A DNA stretch of 64,000 nucleotides from Paenibacillus dakarensis (GTDB lineage: Bacteria > Bacillota > Bacilli > Paenibacillales > Paenibacillaceae): NCBI RefSeq assembly GCF_001373415.1, contig NZ_CDSE01000018.1:1-64000 (forward strand), given 5' to 3'. The position numbers and the translations under genes are program-made. Below the pieces are notes generated by a model. It was not told the DNA's origin, did not search any database, and was given only the letters and a program-made list of their open reading frames with translations. Below are positions 25,351 to 34,096 of the stretch, piece by piece. Numbering within the stretch: the first letter of the stretch is position 1; each line of letters opens with the position of its first letter.

Positions 25351-25413
25351 CCTACTCTCGCTTTGAAATGCTAAATGTCATACTCATGTCCCCTGCTCCC
25401 TTGCTACTATAAT
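25351..25413 (+). promoter_or_regulatory. Promoter element copy A, shared with the YgbA-like gene
   Basis: CCTACTCTC, then GAAATGCTAAATGTCATAC, then TATAAT at 25408-25413, about 54 bases before the lipoprotein start codon. A closely similar arrangement occurs upstream of the gene at 28201. No good -35 TTGACA is present at the expected spacing, so an activator or alternative sigma factor may be needed. Confidence 0.5.
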
Positions 25414-25467
25414 TTTTGTAGAGAAAAGCAAAAGATTGAAATAATTTGAAATTATAGGAGGGTATTC

Positions 25468-26391
25468 ATGAAAAGAAGTTTAACATTGGTTAGTTTAATT
25501 TTAATAATGTGTTTAGGCTTGACCGGCTGTAAAAGTTCGGATTATAACAAAGCAATAAAGTTTGAAGAATCTAAAGATTACTCTTCTGCTGCAGCAATTT
25601 ACGAAGATCTTGGTGACTATAAAGACTCCGCAGATCGCCTCAAAAACTGTAACACTCTTATTAGTGCAATCGAAAAATATGATGCTGCTAAAAAAGATGT
25701 TGAAAAGAAAAACACAGAATTGGAAACCACTATTTCCACTGCCGAGGCACTCATTTCTAAAGGTGAAAAAGCATTAAATGAAAAACTTATACCAACATTA
25801 GAAACTGCGATATCCGAGACAAAATCCGTTAAATATAATATTCCTGCTAGGCCTGATGCAGCTGATGATATTGTTAAAGTTACTGAGGAATTAAACAATA
25901 TTGACTACAGTGCCGCACAAAAAAATCTTACTAAAAAAACAAATGCTCTTGAGCATAGCATCAAACAGTATGCGTTAGTCAATGCTCCGACAGAAGCTTA
26001 TGTTATACAGCGTTTGAAAAAAGTAAAAAATGTTGCCGATATTTCCGCTGTAACCGAAGAGAATGACCCTAACGGACAGCTTCATAAACCGGGGGGTTAC
26101 ACATCACAGGTCTATTTTTCAAGTAACCTTGTTAACCAAAGCGAGGTTTATGGAACAACCATCATTGACAAAGGTACCGATGCCGGAGGAAGTATTGAAG
26201 TTTATGCAACTGCCGAAGAAGCAAATAAACGAAAAGACTATCTTGCAAGTTTTGATGGTGGACTATTCGCATCAGGCTCACACACAGTTGTCGGCACCGT
26301 TTTGGTTCGCACTTCTAATGAGTTGACTGCTTCACAGCAAAAAAAATTAGAAGCAGATATTATAGCAGCTTTGACTTCAATAGAAGATTAA
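25468..26391 (+). CDS. Lipoprotein with repeat and coiled-coil region
   Basis: 307 residues. A signal peptide ends at the lipobox LTGC. Residues 24-60 (YNKAIKFEESKDYSSAAAIYEDLGDYKDS) form a TPR/Sel1-like unit often seen in Firmicutes surface proteins. Then comes a charged coiled coil (about 70-160), and finally a compact domain (VIQRLKKVKNVADISAVTEENDP, SIEVYATAEEANKRKDYL) of unknown function. It starts with a strong AGGAGG site. A zinc-ribbon gene follows 23 bases later, suggesting a two-gene operon. Confidence 0.75.
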   Translation: MKRSLTLVSLILIMCLGLTGCKSSDYNKAIKFEESKDYSSAAAIYEDLGDYKDSADRLKNCNTLISAIEKYDAAKKDVEKKNTELETTISTAEALISKGEKALNEKLIPTLETAISETKSVKYNIPARPDAADDIVKVTEELNNIDYSAAQKNLTKKTNALEHSIKQYALVNAPTEAYVIQRLKKVKNVADISAVTEENDPNGQLHKPGGYTSQVYFSSNLVNQSEVYGTTIIDKGTDAGGSIEVYATAEEANKRKDYLASFDGGLFASGSHTVVGTVLVRTSNELTASQQKKLEADIIAALTSIED

Positions 26392-26414
26392 AATATAGAT
26401 GTGGGGTAAGCGGA

Positions 26415-26744
26415 ATGACTTACGATGACAAAGACTGTGATTGGTTTTGTGATAATTGTAGTGTTTATATGAACAATCAACCTGGATTTACAACCTCAAG
26501 TGATGAATGGACTTGCACGGAATGTGGTTATGTTAATGATGTTTCAGAGGATAACATCATAGATGAAGACGATAATCAGGGGTGCAGTGAAGGATATAGC
26601 GACGGCTTCACTTGTATTAATTGTCAACAATCGCTGCGCGGTGGTTCACGAACTCTGCCTTGGGAAGATGATGATAATGCAGAAGCGTATATTATCTGCC
26701 CTCATTGTGGGTGTAAAAATATTGAAAACGGCGATGAAGATTAA
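26415..26744 (+). CDS. Acidic zinc-ribbon protein of unknown function
   Basis: 109 residues, very acidic, with four CxxC pairs: FCDNC, CTEC, CINC and CPHC. The pairs would form two zinc ribbons joined by an Asp/Glu-rich linker. No catalytic motif. It is probably co-transcribed with the lipoprotein before it and is followed by a strong terminator. A protein- or nucleic-acid-binding role is possible but not shown. Confidence 0.7.
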   Translation: MTYDDKDCDWFCDNCSVYMNNQPGFTTSSDEWTCTECGYVNDVSEDNIIDEDDNQGCSEGYSDGFTCINCQQSLRGGSRTLPWEDDDNAEAYIICPHCGCKNIENGDED

Positions 26745-26782
26745 ATAATGCGGTAATACATATTAAGAAGCATGAATATTTT

Positions 26783-26810
26783 GGATGCCACTTCAGTGGC
26801 ATCCTTTTTT
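26783..26810 (+). terminator. Terminator after the zinc-ribbon gene
   Basis: GGATGCCACT and AGTGGCATCC form a perfect ten-bp stem with a two-base loop, followed by TTTTTT. Confidence 0.95.
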
Positions 26811-26933
26811 ACATCTATACAACCCAAATATAAAAAATATAATCCCCTGCTTTAATTTCATATGTACAAGGCTGAGTCATACAATATATATCCGTTGACT
26901 ATTACCACAAATAACTTCCTTCGTCTGTCACCG

Positions 26934-27629
26934 TTACACCTTCACTTTTTGGATCTTTTCCTTCAAATGTATGGATTTATTCAAATGCAAAAAGATATGT
27001 CTTGTGGCTGGCATCAGTATAAGACCTGCAACCGTCTTTTTACTCCAGTAATCCAGCAGACATAAGGCTTCTTTCTTTACAGCGTTTTGCTCTTTAAGCA
27101 TGCTAATTCTTTCGACCTTTACTTTTTTATTGAAATCACCCGGTGTAAGGCCAGATACAACCTCTCGAGTTTTTCGGCCAACTTCCATACGGTATGCCAT
27201 TAACGAAGAAATATTGATTTGTTCACTAAGATCAGCAATCTCAAGTTCCGTCATTTCATTTCCTGAATGCAGGTACTCTACGCCTAGTTTCTCGTTCCAT
27301 TTGCCCGAATAGAATACTTGTTCATCGTTATTTACGAGTACGTTCATGGTCATATCTTCAATACGCGTGATGTGCCAAACATGCCAGAGGATAGAATTCT
27401 TGGTATCTCGAGCGATCACAGGATATTTACGAAATGTTTCTTCCCGAAGATCTTTAATGAGTTCATCTTCAAGCGTAGCGACAGGTGATTGGCTCATTCT
27501 TGATGAGTGCAGCAGACGATGCTGCTCCATGAATAAGTCTACGGATGCCTGATGCTCAGCAGATTTTAGAATCATATTTGTCAGTCTTTTGTGATTTTCA
27601 TTCCACTGCCTTCTTTGGATTAAATCCAC
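26934..27629 (-). CDS. DinB-like protein
   Basis: 231 residues, mostly helical. KNSILWHVWHITRIEDMTMNVLV is the DinB-type helix with the first metal-ligand histidines, and a C-terminal helix contains TRHIFLHLNKSI. The four-helix bundle family includes metal-dependent thiol transferases and many uncharacterised stress proteins. The start is GTG with GAGGGGGTG just upstream. The function is unknown. Confidence 0.65.
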   Translation of the reverse strand: MDLIQRRQWNENHKRLTNMILKSAEHQASVDLFMEQHRLLHSSRMSQSPVATLEDELIKDLREETFRKYPVIARDTKNSILWHVWHITRIEDMTMNVLVNNDEQVFYSGKWNEKLGVEYLHSGNEMTELEIADLSEQINISSLMAYRMEVGRKTREVVSGLTPGDFNKKVKVERISMLKEQNAVKKEALCLLDYWSKKTVAGLILMPATRHIFLHLNKSIHLKEKIQKVKV

Positions 27630-27669
27630 AAGGCACCCCCTCTATGAAAAGATACAATCCTTGATTGCT

Positions 27670-28083
27670 CTACTCCCAATACAATTCTCTTTGTCTATAC
27701 ATAAAATCCTTAACACTGCTTGAGAATAACAATATAGCAATCGTCACAATGGAGAGCACTAACATGATGATCGTTATAACATTTAAAAATGCCTCAAAAA
27801 CTTCAGCCCTGGATGTAACTTGCCCGACAGCTACAGCATACATAACCGAAAAAATGTTTAACGTATTCATGATGATATAGATCCACTTCGCAAGCTTCGC
27901 GCCAGAATAAATAAAAGCACATAAGACAATCTGGATGATTATAGAGATGAAGTTAGAGAAGATCCCATTCAGTACACTTAATACTAATATCAGAATAAAA
28001 AAGAACAAGTTAGCAAAGATAACAGTTTTTAAAATTGTCTTGCCCTTCATTTCTTGTCTTTGAATATATTCTTCTCCCTGCAT
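27670..28083 (-). CDS. Four-helix membrane protein of unknown function
   Basis: 137 residues with four hydrophobic segments: VIFANLFFFILILVLSV, FISIIIQIVLCAFIYSG, IYIIMNTLNIFSVMYAV and VITIIMLVLSIVTIAIL. No motif ties it to a family I can name. It lies divergent from the YgbA-like gene; its start is 118 bases from that gene's start. Confidence 0.6.
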   Translation of the reverse strand: MQGEEYIQRQEMKGKTILKTVIFANLFFFILILVLSVLNGIFSNFISIIIQIVLCAFIYSGAKLAKWIYIIMNTLNIFSVMYAVAVGQVTSRAEVFEAFLNVITIIMLVLSIVTIAILLFSSSVKDFMYRQRELYWE

Positions 28084-28090
28084 TTACAGC

Positions 28091-28155
28091 TCCCTACTCT
28101 CACAGCGAAATGCAAAATGTCATACCCTTATCGCTAGCTTCCTTGATAATATAAA
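28091..28155 (+). promoter_or_regulatory. Promoter element copy B, shared with the lipoprotein gene
   Basis: CCCTACTCTC, then GAAATGCAAAATGTCATAC, then TATAAA at 28150-28155, about 45 bases before the start codon. The spacing and most bases match copy A at 25351-25413. Confidence 0.5.
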
Positions 28156-28200
28156 TTATTGCTTAAACTTTTAAGTAAAATGAAAGGGGACCTTTTGAAC

Positions 28201-28548
28201 ATGACCACTAAAGTTAAACGGCAGCCCAATAACGGCCCTAAAATTCGAAAAGAACAAGATATTGTGTTAAAAATGATCCGTATATATTGTAAGAAAAAGC
28301 ATCATCAAAAGGATTTATGCGCGGAGTGCCAGGACTTAAATAATTTCGCAATGAAGAGACTTTCCCTATGCCAGTTTGGTGAAGAGAAGACTGCCTGTGC
28401 CAAATGCCCTATTCATTGCTATAAACCGGATTATCGTCAGAGAATTAAGGAGGTTATGCGTTTTTCCGGTCCATGGATGCTCCTGTATCATCCCATCGAA
28501 TCGATTAAGCATATACCTATTCCAGAGAGATTTAGAAAAAAGCGTTGA
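28201..28548 (+). CDS. YgbA_NO-like protein (nitrous-oxide-stimulated promoter family)
   Basis: 115 residues from the ATG with AAAGGGGA upstream; earlier in-frame ATG and TTG codons lack a site. The order RKEQDIVLKMIRIYCKKKH, LCAECQDL, KRLSLCQFG, TACAKCPIHCYKP and MRFSGPWMLLYHP matches the YgbA family, whose bacterial promoters respond to nitric oxide. The six conserved Cys suggest metal binding. Function is not known in any organism to my knowledge. Confidence 0.85.
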   Translation: MTTKVKRQPNNGPKIRKEQDIVLKMIRIYCKKKHHQKDLCAECQDLNNFAMKRLSLCQFGEEKTACAKCPIHCYKPDYRQRIKEVMRFSGPWMLLYHPIESIKHIPIPERFRKKR

Positions 28549-28556
28549 ATATCAAC

Positions 28557-29069
28557 TCAGCTAACCCTGTCTTGCATTTCATACTTCATGGCTAAAAAAT
28601 CAACTTCCTGTCCAGCAATCATACTTTTAAATACGAGTCCTTTTACAAAACCTGCTCGCTCATAGACTCTAATAGCCCGTTCATTAAATTGAGCTACAAC
28701 GAGCCGAACTCCCAAGCTATGATGTTGTTCTTTAATAAACTGCAGGCAGCTTGTTAAAAAGGCTCCTCCGTTCCCCTTTCCCGTTAATTCCGGACGGAGC
28801 CCTAACCCCAGATCAATGTAATCATCCTCATTATATATGCCTGCTTTATATCCTCCCGGAACTCGGGCTGAGTTTCCCGTACAGATAAATGCAATTAACT
28901 CATTCTCTTCATTCAAGACATAATAATAATCGCCATTTAACAGCTCCAATATATCCTCAGAGCTCTCATCCATGCTGTATATCGAATACGGCTCTTCATA
29001 TTTCCAGCTTGAAATTAGTTCTGCATACTGCTGATTCATTTTTATGAATTGGAATTGTGACACTTTCAT
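28557..29069 (-). CDS. GNAT family N-acetyltransferase
   Basis: 170 residues. LGLRPELTGKGNGGAFLTSCL is motif A with the acetyl-CoA loop, and NERAIRVYERAGFVKG is motif B, one of the clearest GNAT closings in this region. The N-terminal part contains YAELISSWKYEEPYSIY, typical of a common Bacillales subgroup. The substrate is unknown. Confidence 0.9.
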   Translation of the reverse strand: MKVSQFQFIKMNQQYAELISSWKYEEPYSIYSMDESSEDILELLNGDYYYVLNEENELIAFICTGNSARVPGGYKAGIYNEDDYIDLGLGLRPELTGKGNGGAFLTSCLQFIKEQHHSLGVRLVVAQFNERAIRVYERAGFVKGLVFKSMIAGQEVDFLAMKYEMQDRVS

Positions 29070-29108
29070 AGCACTCCTTAAAAGACTGTCGTTTATGTAT
29101 ATTACCGT

Positions 29109-29621
29109 TTACAGGCTTGAATTCCGTTTAATCCAGTACTTGCATACACCTTCTTTCATTTCAGTCAGGAACCCATGATTAGCCTCTATTACTTTACGCG
29201 AAGCCATATTATCTTCATTACAGGTAAGAAGAATTTCATTAATTCCTTTTTGATACGCTTCTTTAACCAATTCACCTAATGCATGTTTCCCATACCCTTT
29301 ATTTCTTTCCGCTGGACGTATAATGTATCCAATATGTCCACCATGTTCTAATAGTTTATCGGTTAGTCTGTGCCTAAGTTTTCCATACCCTATAGGACGG
29401 TTGTATAAATAGAACCAATAAATTGTTTGCGGAACTAGCCCGTCAGATAGATTTTTACCTTGAGATATCTCAACATTTCGAATTAACTTTTCCCGGAATA
29501 TTTCTAAATCACTCGAATATAGGCTATTTATAAAGCCATTCTGACCTTCACCAATATCCTGAATCATTTGATAAATATCTGGTGGTTCGATCGGTTCCAG
29601 TGGTTTAAGATAGAGCTTCAA
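29109..29621 (-). CDS. GNAT family N-acetyltransferase
   Basis: 170 residues if started at TTG, eight bases after GGAGG; an ATG eight codons earlier lies before that site. IRPAERNKGYGKHALGELVKEA is the acetyl-CoA motif and NEDNMASRKVIEANHGF the conserved C-terminal element. The substrate is unknown. Confidence 0.85.
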   Translation of the reverse strand: MKLYLKPLEPIEPPDIYQMIQDIGEGQNGFINSLYSSDLEIFREKLIRNVEISQGKNLSDGLVPQTIYWFYLYNRPIGYGKLRHRLTDKLLEHGGHIGYIIRPAERNKGYGKHALGELVKEAYQKGINEILLTCNEDNMASRKVIEANHGFLTEMKEGVCKYWIKRNSSL

Positions 29622-29657
29622 TACAATCACCTCCAGTAAAATCATTTTTATAAGAAA

Positions 29658-30200
29658 TCAGTCTTCTTCCTTCACATATTCCAACGTCAATATATAACCC
29701 TCTGAAACGGGTTTAATATTTATGTCCTTCAACCGTACAAAAACCTGATCATGAAACTGAAACAGACCTGCACCTTCTTGATATGACATTGAACTGCTTA
29801 GAGTCACCCGAGCTTGATTAGGCAGTTTAAACGTATACATATTATCTAATTGACTGAGATATTTATTAAAGACTCGTGCTCTTAAATAATAATCATTGTC
29901 TAGTTTAATTAAAGGATATATCGGATTTCCTTGTGGATTAGGATGAATTTCGAACGCTTTAGAAACAATTTTATACGGCTTTGAAAAAGTAATAATTGTA
30001 TGAAGCTGATTTTCTGTGAATGGAACTTGAAGCACCCTGTGATGAATTCCTTCGAGGATCTCAATCATTTTATAAACTCCCATGAGGATAAATCCACCTA
30101 CAACGCTTACTAGAATTATCATGGGATTTTCACTCAAAATACCATAAATTACTCCAAAAACTAAAACTAACAATCCTGCAGCAAATAACATTCTTTTCAT
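29658..30200 (-). CDS. Membrane protein of unknown function
   Basis: 180 residues. Two N-terminal hydrophobic segments (MLFAAGLLVLVFGVIYGIL and PMIILVSVVGGFILMGVY) precede a soluble beta-rich domain of about 130 residues (YPLIKLDNDYYLRARVF, ARVTLSSSMSYQ). No family recognised. The ribosome site GGCGGGCG is weak. Confidence 0.55.
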   Translation of the reverse strand: MKRMLFAAGLLVLVFGVIYGILSENPMIILVSVVGGFILMGVYKMIEILEGIHHRVLQVPFTENQLHTIITFSKPYKIVSKAFEIHPNPQGNPIYPLIKLDNDYYLRARVFNKYLSQLDNMYTFKLPNQARVTLSSSMSYQEGAGLFQFHDQVFVRLKDINIKPVSEGYILTLEYVKEED

Positions 30201-30286
30201 TTATATCGCCCGCCTCATGTTTTGAGCTGATATCTCAATTTACGGTTTTTCTTACTAGATGATTAGTTTATAATCCACCATTTAAG

Positions 30287-30754
30287 CTAACTTATTGCTA
30301 ATTCCTTCACTTGCTCCAGTTCGTTTATATCAATTGAATATGTACGTAAATGCATTTCTTTCAATACTCTCCATTTGCTTAAAAGGGTATAGAACATATC
30401 TCCAAAATTCATCTGCTCTGGCAGCTCGTCGATCAATTTAATTTCTTCGATTTCAAAATTCGGGAGACTGCTCAGCTTAATCACTTCTGCGTAAAAGGCC
30501 ATGCCCAAGCTCTCTTTCCATTCATATATTCCAAAAGGGGTTAATTCGAATTTAACTGCACCCGTTTCCTCATACAACTCCCGGCTTGCCGTATACAGAA
30601 TCGATTCTCCCTCTTCTCTATTTCCTCCGGGGATCTCCCATCCATTTCTCTTTTTATTAAATATAATAATGAATTGATCATTATATTTTGCGATGATAAC
30701 TGCAAATTTAATGAGAGCATGATCTGCTTCATTCAATTCAAACCAACGGCTCAT
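30287..30754 (-). CDS. Nudix hydrolase
   Basis: 155 residues. The Nudix box runs from GGNREEGES to SRELYEETGA, with all the metal-binding Glu residues and the Arg of REUXEE. The protein would hydrolyse a nucleoside diphosphate linked to another group. The ribosome site GGGGAGGG lies five bases from the ATG. Specificity is unknown. Confidence 0.9.
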   Translation of the reverse strand: MSRWFELNEADHALIKFAVIIAKYNDQFIIIFNKKRNGWEIPGGNREEGESILYTASRELYEETGAVKFELTPFGIYEWKESLGMAFYAEVIKLSSLPNFEIEEIKLIDELPEQMNFGDMFYTLLSKWRVLKEMHLRTYSIDINELEQVKELAIS

Positions 30755-30796
30755 TATACCCTCCCCTTGTTACGCGAAGTTATTTATTGCATTAAC

Positions 30797-31600
30797 TCAA
30801 CTCATTAATCCTTCTCTCACCATGTCCAATAACTCTTGCTTATGCGCTGGATGACAGGCTATTAAATAGGGTTCTTCATTCATTCCCGTGAATTCATTCC
30901 CTTCAAAATCGATCACAATCCCTCCCGCTTCCTTAACCATTAGGATCCCGGAATATAAATCGTCCCCTTCTGAGTTGTAAAGTACAATTCCGTCAATATC
31001 TCCCTTCGCAAGCATGCACCACTGAAGTGTAGGAGCCCATAATCTCATCATTCTCTTAACTTTAATATCAATGAATTGTCTTAGTTTAACTGCCCTCAGG
31101 TCATTTTGTACTTTATGGCCTTGAATCCAGCCAATGTTTCCTTTATAAATGTTTGAATAAGCTTTGATATGGAGTAGTCGATTGTTACAGAATGCTCCTT
31201 CTCCAATGGTCGATACAAATAACCGATCTGTCATTGGTTCATATACCACTCCAAGTACAGGCTCGCTAAGGTACATTAACGTAATGGATGTCGTGAAAAC
31301 CGCTAATCCAATTGCAAAATTATTCGTTCCATCCAGAGGGTCAATGAGCCATAGCCAATCACTCTTCAAACCGATTATTCCAGCCTCTTCACTATGTATC
31401 TGATGATTTGGAAAAACAGTCTGAATCTGCTTTACTATGATTTCCTCGGCAATATGGTCCACTTCAGTAACCACATCTCCAAATCCGTCTTTGGCTCTCA
31501 GTTCTATGAAATCGTCGAATTTTTCTTTTGAGATCTGACCCGCTTGACGAATCACCCGAATGGATAATTCTTTTGCAGCCGTGACGATCTGATGATCCAT
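30797..31600 (-). CDS. Inositol monophosphatase family protein
   Basis: 267 residues. The metal-site motifs are HSEEAG and WLIDPLDGTNNFAIGL (WxDPLDGT), plus the C-terminal EGDDLYSGILMVKEAGG, where the metal-binding Asp of the usual WDxAAG element is only partly matched (Y-S-G-I). The family hydrolyses inositol, histidinol or nucleotide phosphates. It is preceded by AGGAGGT. Start and length are normal for the family. Confidence 0.9.
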   Translation of the reverse strand: MDHQIVTAAKELSIRVIRQAGQISKEKFDDFIELRAKDGFGDVVTEVDHIAEEIIVKQIQTVFPNHQIHSEEAGIIGLKSDWLWLIDPLDGTNNFAIGLAVFTTSITLMYLSEPVLGVVYEPMTDRLFVSTIGEGAFCNNRLLHIKAYSNIYKGNIGWIQGHKVQNDLRAVKLRQFIDIKVKRMMRLWAPTLQWCMLAKGDIDGIVLYNSEGDDLYSGILMVKEAGGIVIDFEGNEFTGMNEEPYLIACHPAHKQELLDMVREGLMS

Positions 31601-31625
31601 GTAAGACCTCCTGTTTTCAACTGAT

Positions 31626-32126
31626 TTATGATATCCGCTCTCTATGGAGCGCCTCTCTTAACTCATCAATTCCTTCAAATACCGCTTTCATATTTTCTTC
31701 ATTGTTCATTTGATTTCTTGCATGCAATAATACAGGCCTTAGAGATTCAACTGAACCTCCAAATGCTTCCATCCACTCATATCTTGGAACCATCCACAAA
31801 TGAAAATGATGTGTTGTATCCTCATTGTAAAAATAATAGACCTTATCGATACCTAATCTCTCTCGTTGTGCCCTTCTAATTTTATGTATTAATGATATGT
31901 ATTCGTTTTGCTCTGCTTCTGTGAGTTCATCCATACCGTAAAAATGCCTCTTAGATGCAAGAATGATTAGTCCTCGAATGGGATAAGCAACATCCTGATG
32001 GATGTGAAATAGATTGGTTTCATATATAACACCACCAGTAGGGGTAATTAACCCACTTGTTAGTGCACAACTGAGGCAATCCACTTCCACTGTTCTTCCA
32101 TCAGCTAATGTGATTTTTCTTGGCAT
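31626..32126 (-). CDS. HIT-like protein with altered triad
   Basis: 166 residues from the ATG seven bases after AAGGAG. CLSC near the N-terminus is a zinc-binding pair. FHIHQDVAYPIRGLIILASKRH is the first half of a HIT domain, and THHFHLWMVPRY is the triad region, where the third His of HxHxH is Trp. Catalysis by a partial triad occurs in some HIT subgroups. A nucleotide-processing role is likely but unproven. Confidence 0.75.
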   Translation of the reverse strand: MPRKITLADGRTVEVDCLSCALTSGLITPTGGVIYETNLFHIHQDVAYPIRGLIILASKRHFYGMDELTEAEQNEYISLIHKIRRAQRERLGIDKVYYFYNEDTTHHFHLWMVPRYEWMEAFGGSVESLRPVLLHARNQMNNEENMKAVFEGIDELREALHRERIS

Positions 32127-32153
32127 TTTCAATCTCCTTCTTTACTTGATAAC

Positions 32154-32975
32154 CTAAGGTTTCGTACCACATGCCATAATAAAGGTCATCATCCCATACG
32201 CTTCAGACGAATGTTGAATAGCCTCTGAAGCTTGTTTCATTTGTTCCATTTCATCGGAATTAATCACGCCATAATTATAAAGATCAACAAACCGGTTCAT
32301 ATCAAACTGACGTTTAAATCCATCAATGCCATGTACATCACTATGCTGAATGATAGAATCAATGTCTATATCGATGTATCCACTATCTCTAAGGAGGCGC
32401 GGCAAGCTTCTGCCGATGAATCGGTTTCCACCTTTTTGTGCAACAGCATCTGCAATCTTTCTTAAAATCGTATGTAGTGACGGGATGTCCGGATTGACCG
32501 TGCCAAAGACACCATCATCAATATCAATGATTACTAATTTCCCGCCAGGCTTTAATACACGATAAAGCTCTTGCGCCGCTTCGAGCGGATCATGTAAATG
32601 TAGAAAAATCAATCTTGCGACTACAAAATCAAATGAATGATCCGGAAGTCCCGTACTGTAAACCGATGCTTCTACGAATTTTATTCGATCTGCGGGTACG
32701 TCTCTTAACAGTATTTTAGCTTGATTCTGCAATGCTTGGTCTATTTCAAGAGAAGTAATATGACTATTAGGCAAACTATGAAGTAACTGTTCCGTTATAT
32801 ATCCAGGTCCGCTTCCTACTTCTAATACACTCATTCCATCCTGCAATCCATACCACTGTAGAGTTCGAAGCTCTTTATACCAGCTCATCGTCGCTTGCAC
32901 TCTTAATCGCTCTATTTCATCTGGAACACCTAAAACAGCATTTTGGATATTATATGTTGAACGTCGGTCCTTCAA
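32154..32975 (-). CDS. Class I SAM-dependent methyltransferase
   Basis: 273 residues. Motif I VLEVGSGPGYITEQLL, motif II KFVEASVYSTGLPDHSFDFV and LYRVLKPGGKLVIIDI are the standard UbiE/Methyltransf_11 series. TTG is the start codon, with a GGTGAG site three bases away. The substrate is unknown; no neighbouring biosynthetic genes help. Confidence 0.9.
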   Translation of the reverse strand: MKDRRSTYNIQNAVLGVPDEIERLRVQATMSWYKELRTLQWYGLQDGMSVLEVGSGPGYITEQLLHSLPNSHITSLEIDQALQNQAKILLRDVPADRIKFVEASVYSTGLPDHSFDFVVARLIFLHLHDPLEAAQELYRVLKPGGKLVIIDIDDGVFGTVNPDIPSLHTILRKIADAVAQKGGNRFIGRSLPRLLRDSGYIDIDIDSIIQHSDVHGIDGFKRQFDMNRFVDLYNYGVINSDEMEQMKQASEAIQHSSEAYGMMTFIMACGTKP

Positions 32976-32993
32976 TTGCTCACCAGCCTTATC

Positions 32994-33620
32994 TCAGATA
33001 TTAGAAATGCACTCCAAAATATCAATCGGATGTTTAAAATAATGATCCGCTTGAATATTCACTTCTTTATTAGCTCCCCATTCAGCCAATCCAAAGGAAA
33101 TGCCCGAGTCTTTTGCACATTGAGAGTCATATATGGTATCTCCAATGTATATGGATTTGCCAGGGTCTGCCCCCGAAACCTCCAAAAATTTAATGATCGG
33201 ATCTGGATTGGGTTTATGAAGCTGAGTATCATCAGCACAAACCACAATAGATAAATATTTCATGAGACCAAAATGTTCAAAATCATCTCTTAATTCCACG
33301 CGCGTCTTGGAAGTGACGATTCCTAATTGAATGTCCCTCGAGGATAATATCTTAAGCAGTTCTTCTATTCCTTCATAGACATGAATGGAATCAGCGTACT
33401 CTTTCATATACATATTCCACAAGTCACTTGCTCTTTCGATATCCTGTATTCCTAATTGAGGCAAGGAACTTGAACCAGGAATGCCAAGTACAAAAGATAA
33501 TTCTTCTGTCGAGCAGGGCTTGTGATAATCCGTTAGCAGCATTTTTTGTAATGATCCAAGCACGGCTCTTTCTGTATTAATAAGTGTACCGTCAACATCA
33601 AAAATAATGGTGTTATACAT
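32994..33620 (-). CDS. HAD family phosphatase (phosphoglycolate phosphatase-like)
   Basis: 208 residues from the ATG preceded by GGAGGAGCGG; a longer start would overlap the GNAT gene before it. The four HAD motifs are present: FDVDGTLINTE, IVTSKT, KPNPDPI and IGDTIYDSQCAKDSG. The cap lies between motifs 1 and 2. The family dephosphorylates small metabolites such as phosphoglycolate or pyrophosphate. Confidence 0.9.
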   Translation of the reverse strand: MYNTIIFDVDGTLINTERAVLGSLQKMLLTDYHKPCSTEELSFVLGIPGSSSLPQLGIQDIERASDLWNMYMKEYADSIHVYEGIEELLKILSSRDIQLGIVTSKTRVELRDDFEHFGLMKYLSIVVCADDTQLHKPNPDPIIKFLEVSGADPGKSIYIGDTIYDSQCAKDSGISFGLAEWGANKEVNIQADHYFKHPIDILECISNI

Positions 33621-33646
33621 CCTTCCGCTCCTCCAGTACGTGTAAT

Positions 33647-34096
33647 TCACATCATTTTTAATATAAATCCTGTCTTCTCCCCTTTCTTAAATCCACATTC
33701 CTCATAAAATGTATCTATTCCTTCCATTCTAGAACTCGTCATTAACATGACCTTATAACAGTTATGCTCCTTGGCGAATTCAACCGCTTTCTGAAGTACT
33801 AATCGCCCATATCCATTTCTACGATAATCAGCATGTGTAACTACATTTTCAATTAACCCGTATGGTCTAGCACCTCTAGTTAAGTTTCTAATCACAACAA
33901 GAACACAAGAAGCGACAATCTTTCCCTCGTGCTCCACAACAATGATCTTCATTAGCTGATCATCCATCATCTCACGCCATTGTATCTGAATTTCGTTCCA
34001 ATCTATATCTGGGTCGTCCGGGTTTAAATGCTTATAGAGTAACAGCAACGGCTCCAGCTCATGCTCATGTATGGTACGAACAGATGTATTCGTCAT
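33647..34096 (-). CDS. GNAT family N-acetyltransferase
   Basis: 149 residues. VVTHADYRRNGYGRLVLQKAVEFAK is the acetyl-CoA motif and GIDTFYEECGFKKGEKTGF the closing one. Its ATG overlaps the stop of the preceding GyrI-like gene as TAATG, so the two are translationally coupled. Confidence 0.9.
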   Translation of the reverse strand: MTNTSVRTIHEHELEPLLLLYKHLNPDDPDIDWNEIQIQWREMMDDQLMKIIVVEHEGKIVASCVLVVIRNLTRGARPYGLIENVVTHADYRRNGYGRLVLQKAVEFAKEHNCYKVMLMTSSRMEGIDTFYEECGFKKGEKTGFILKMM

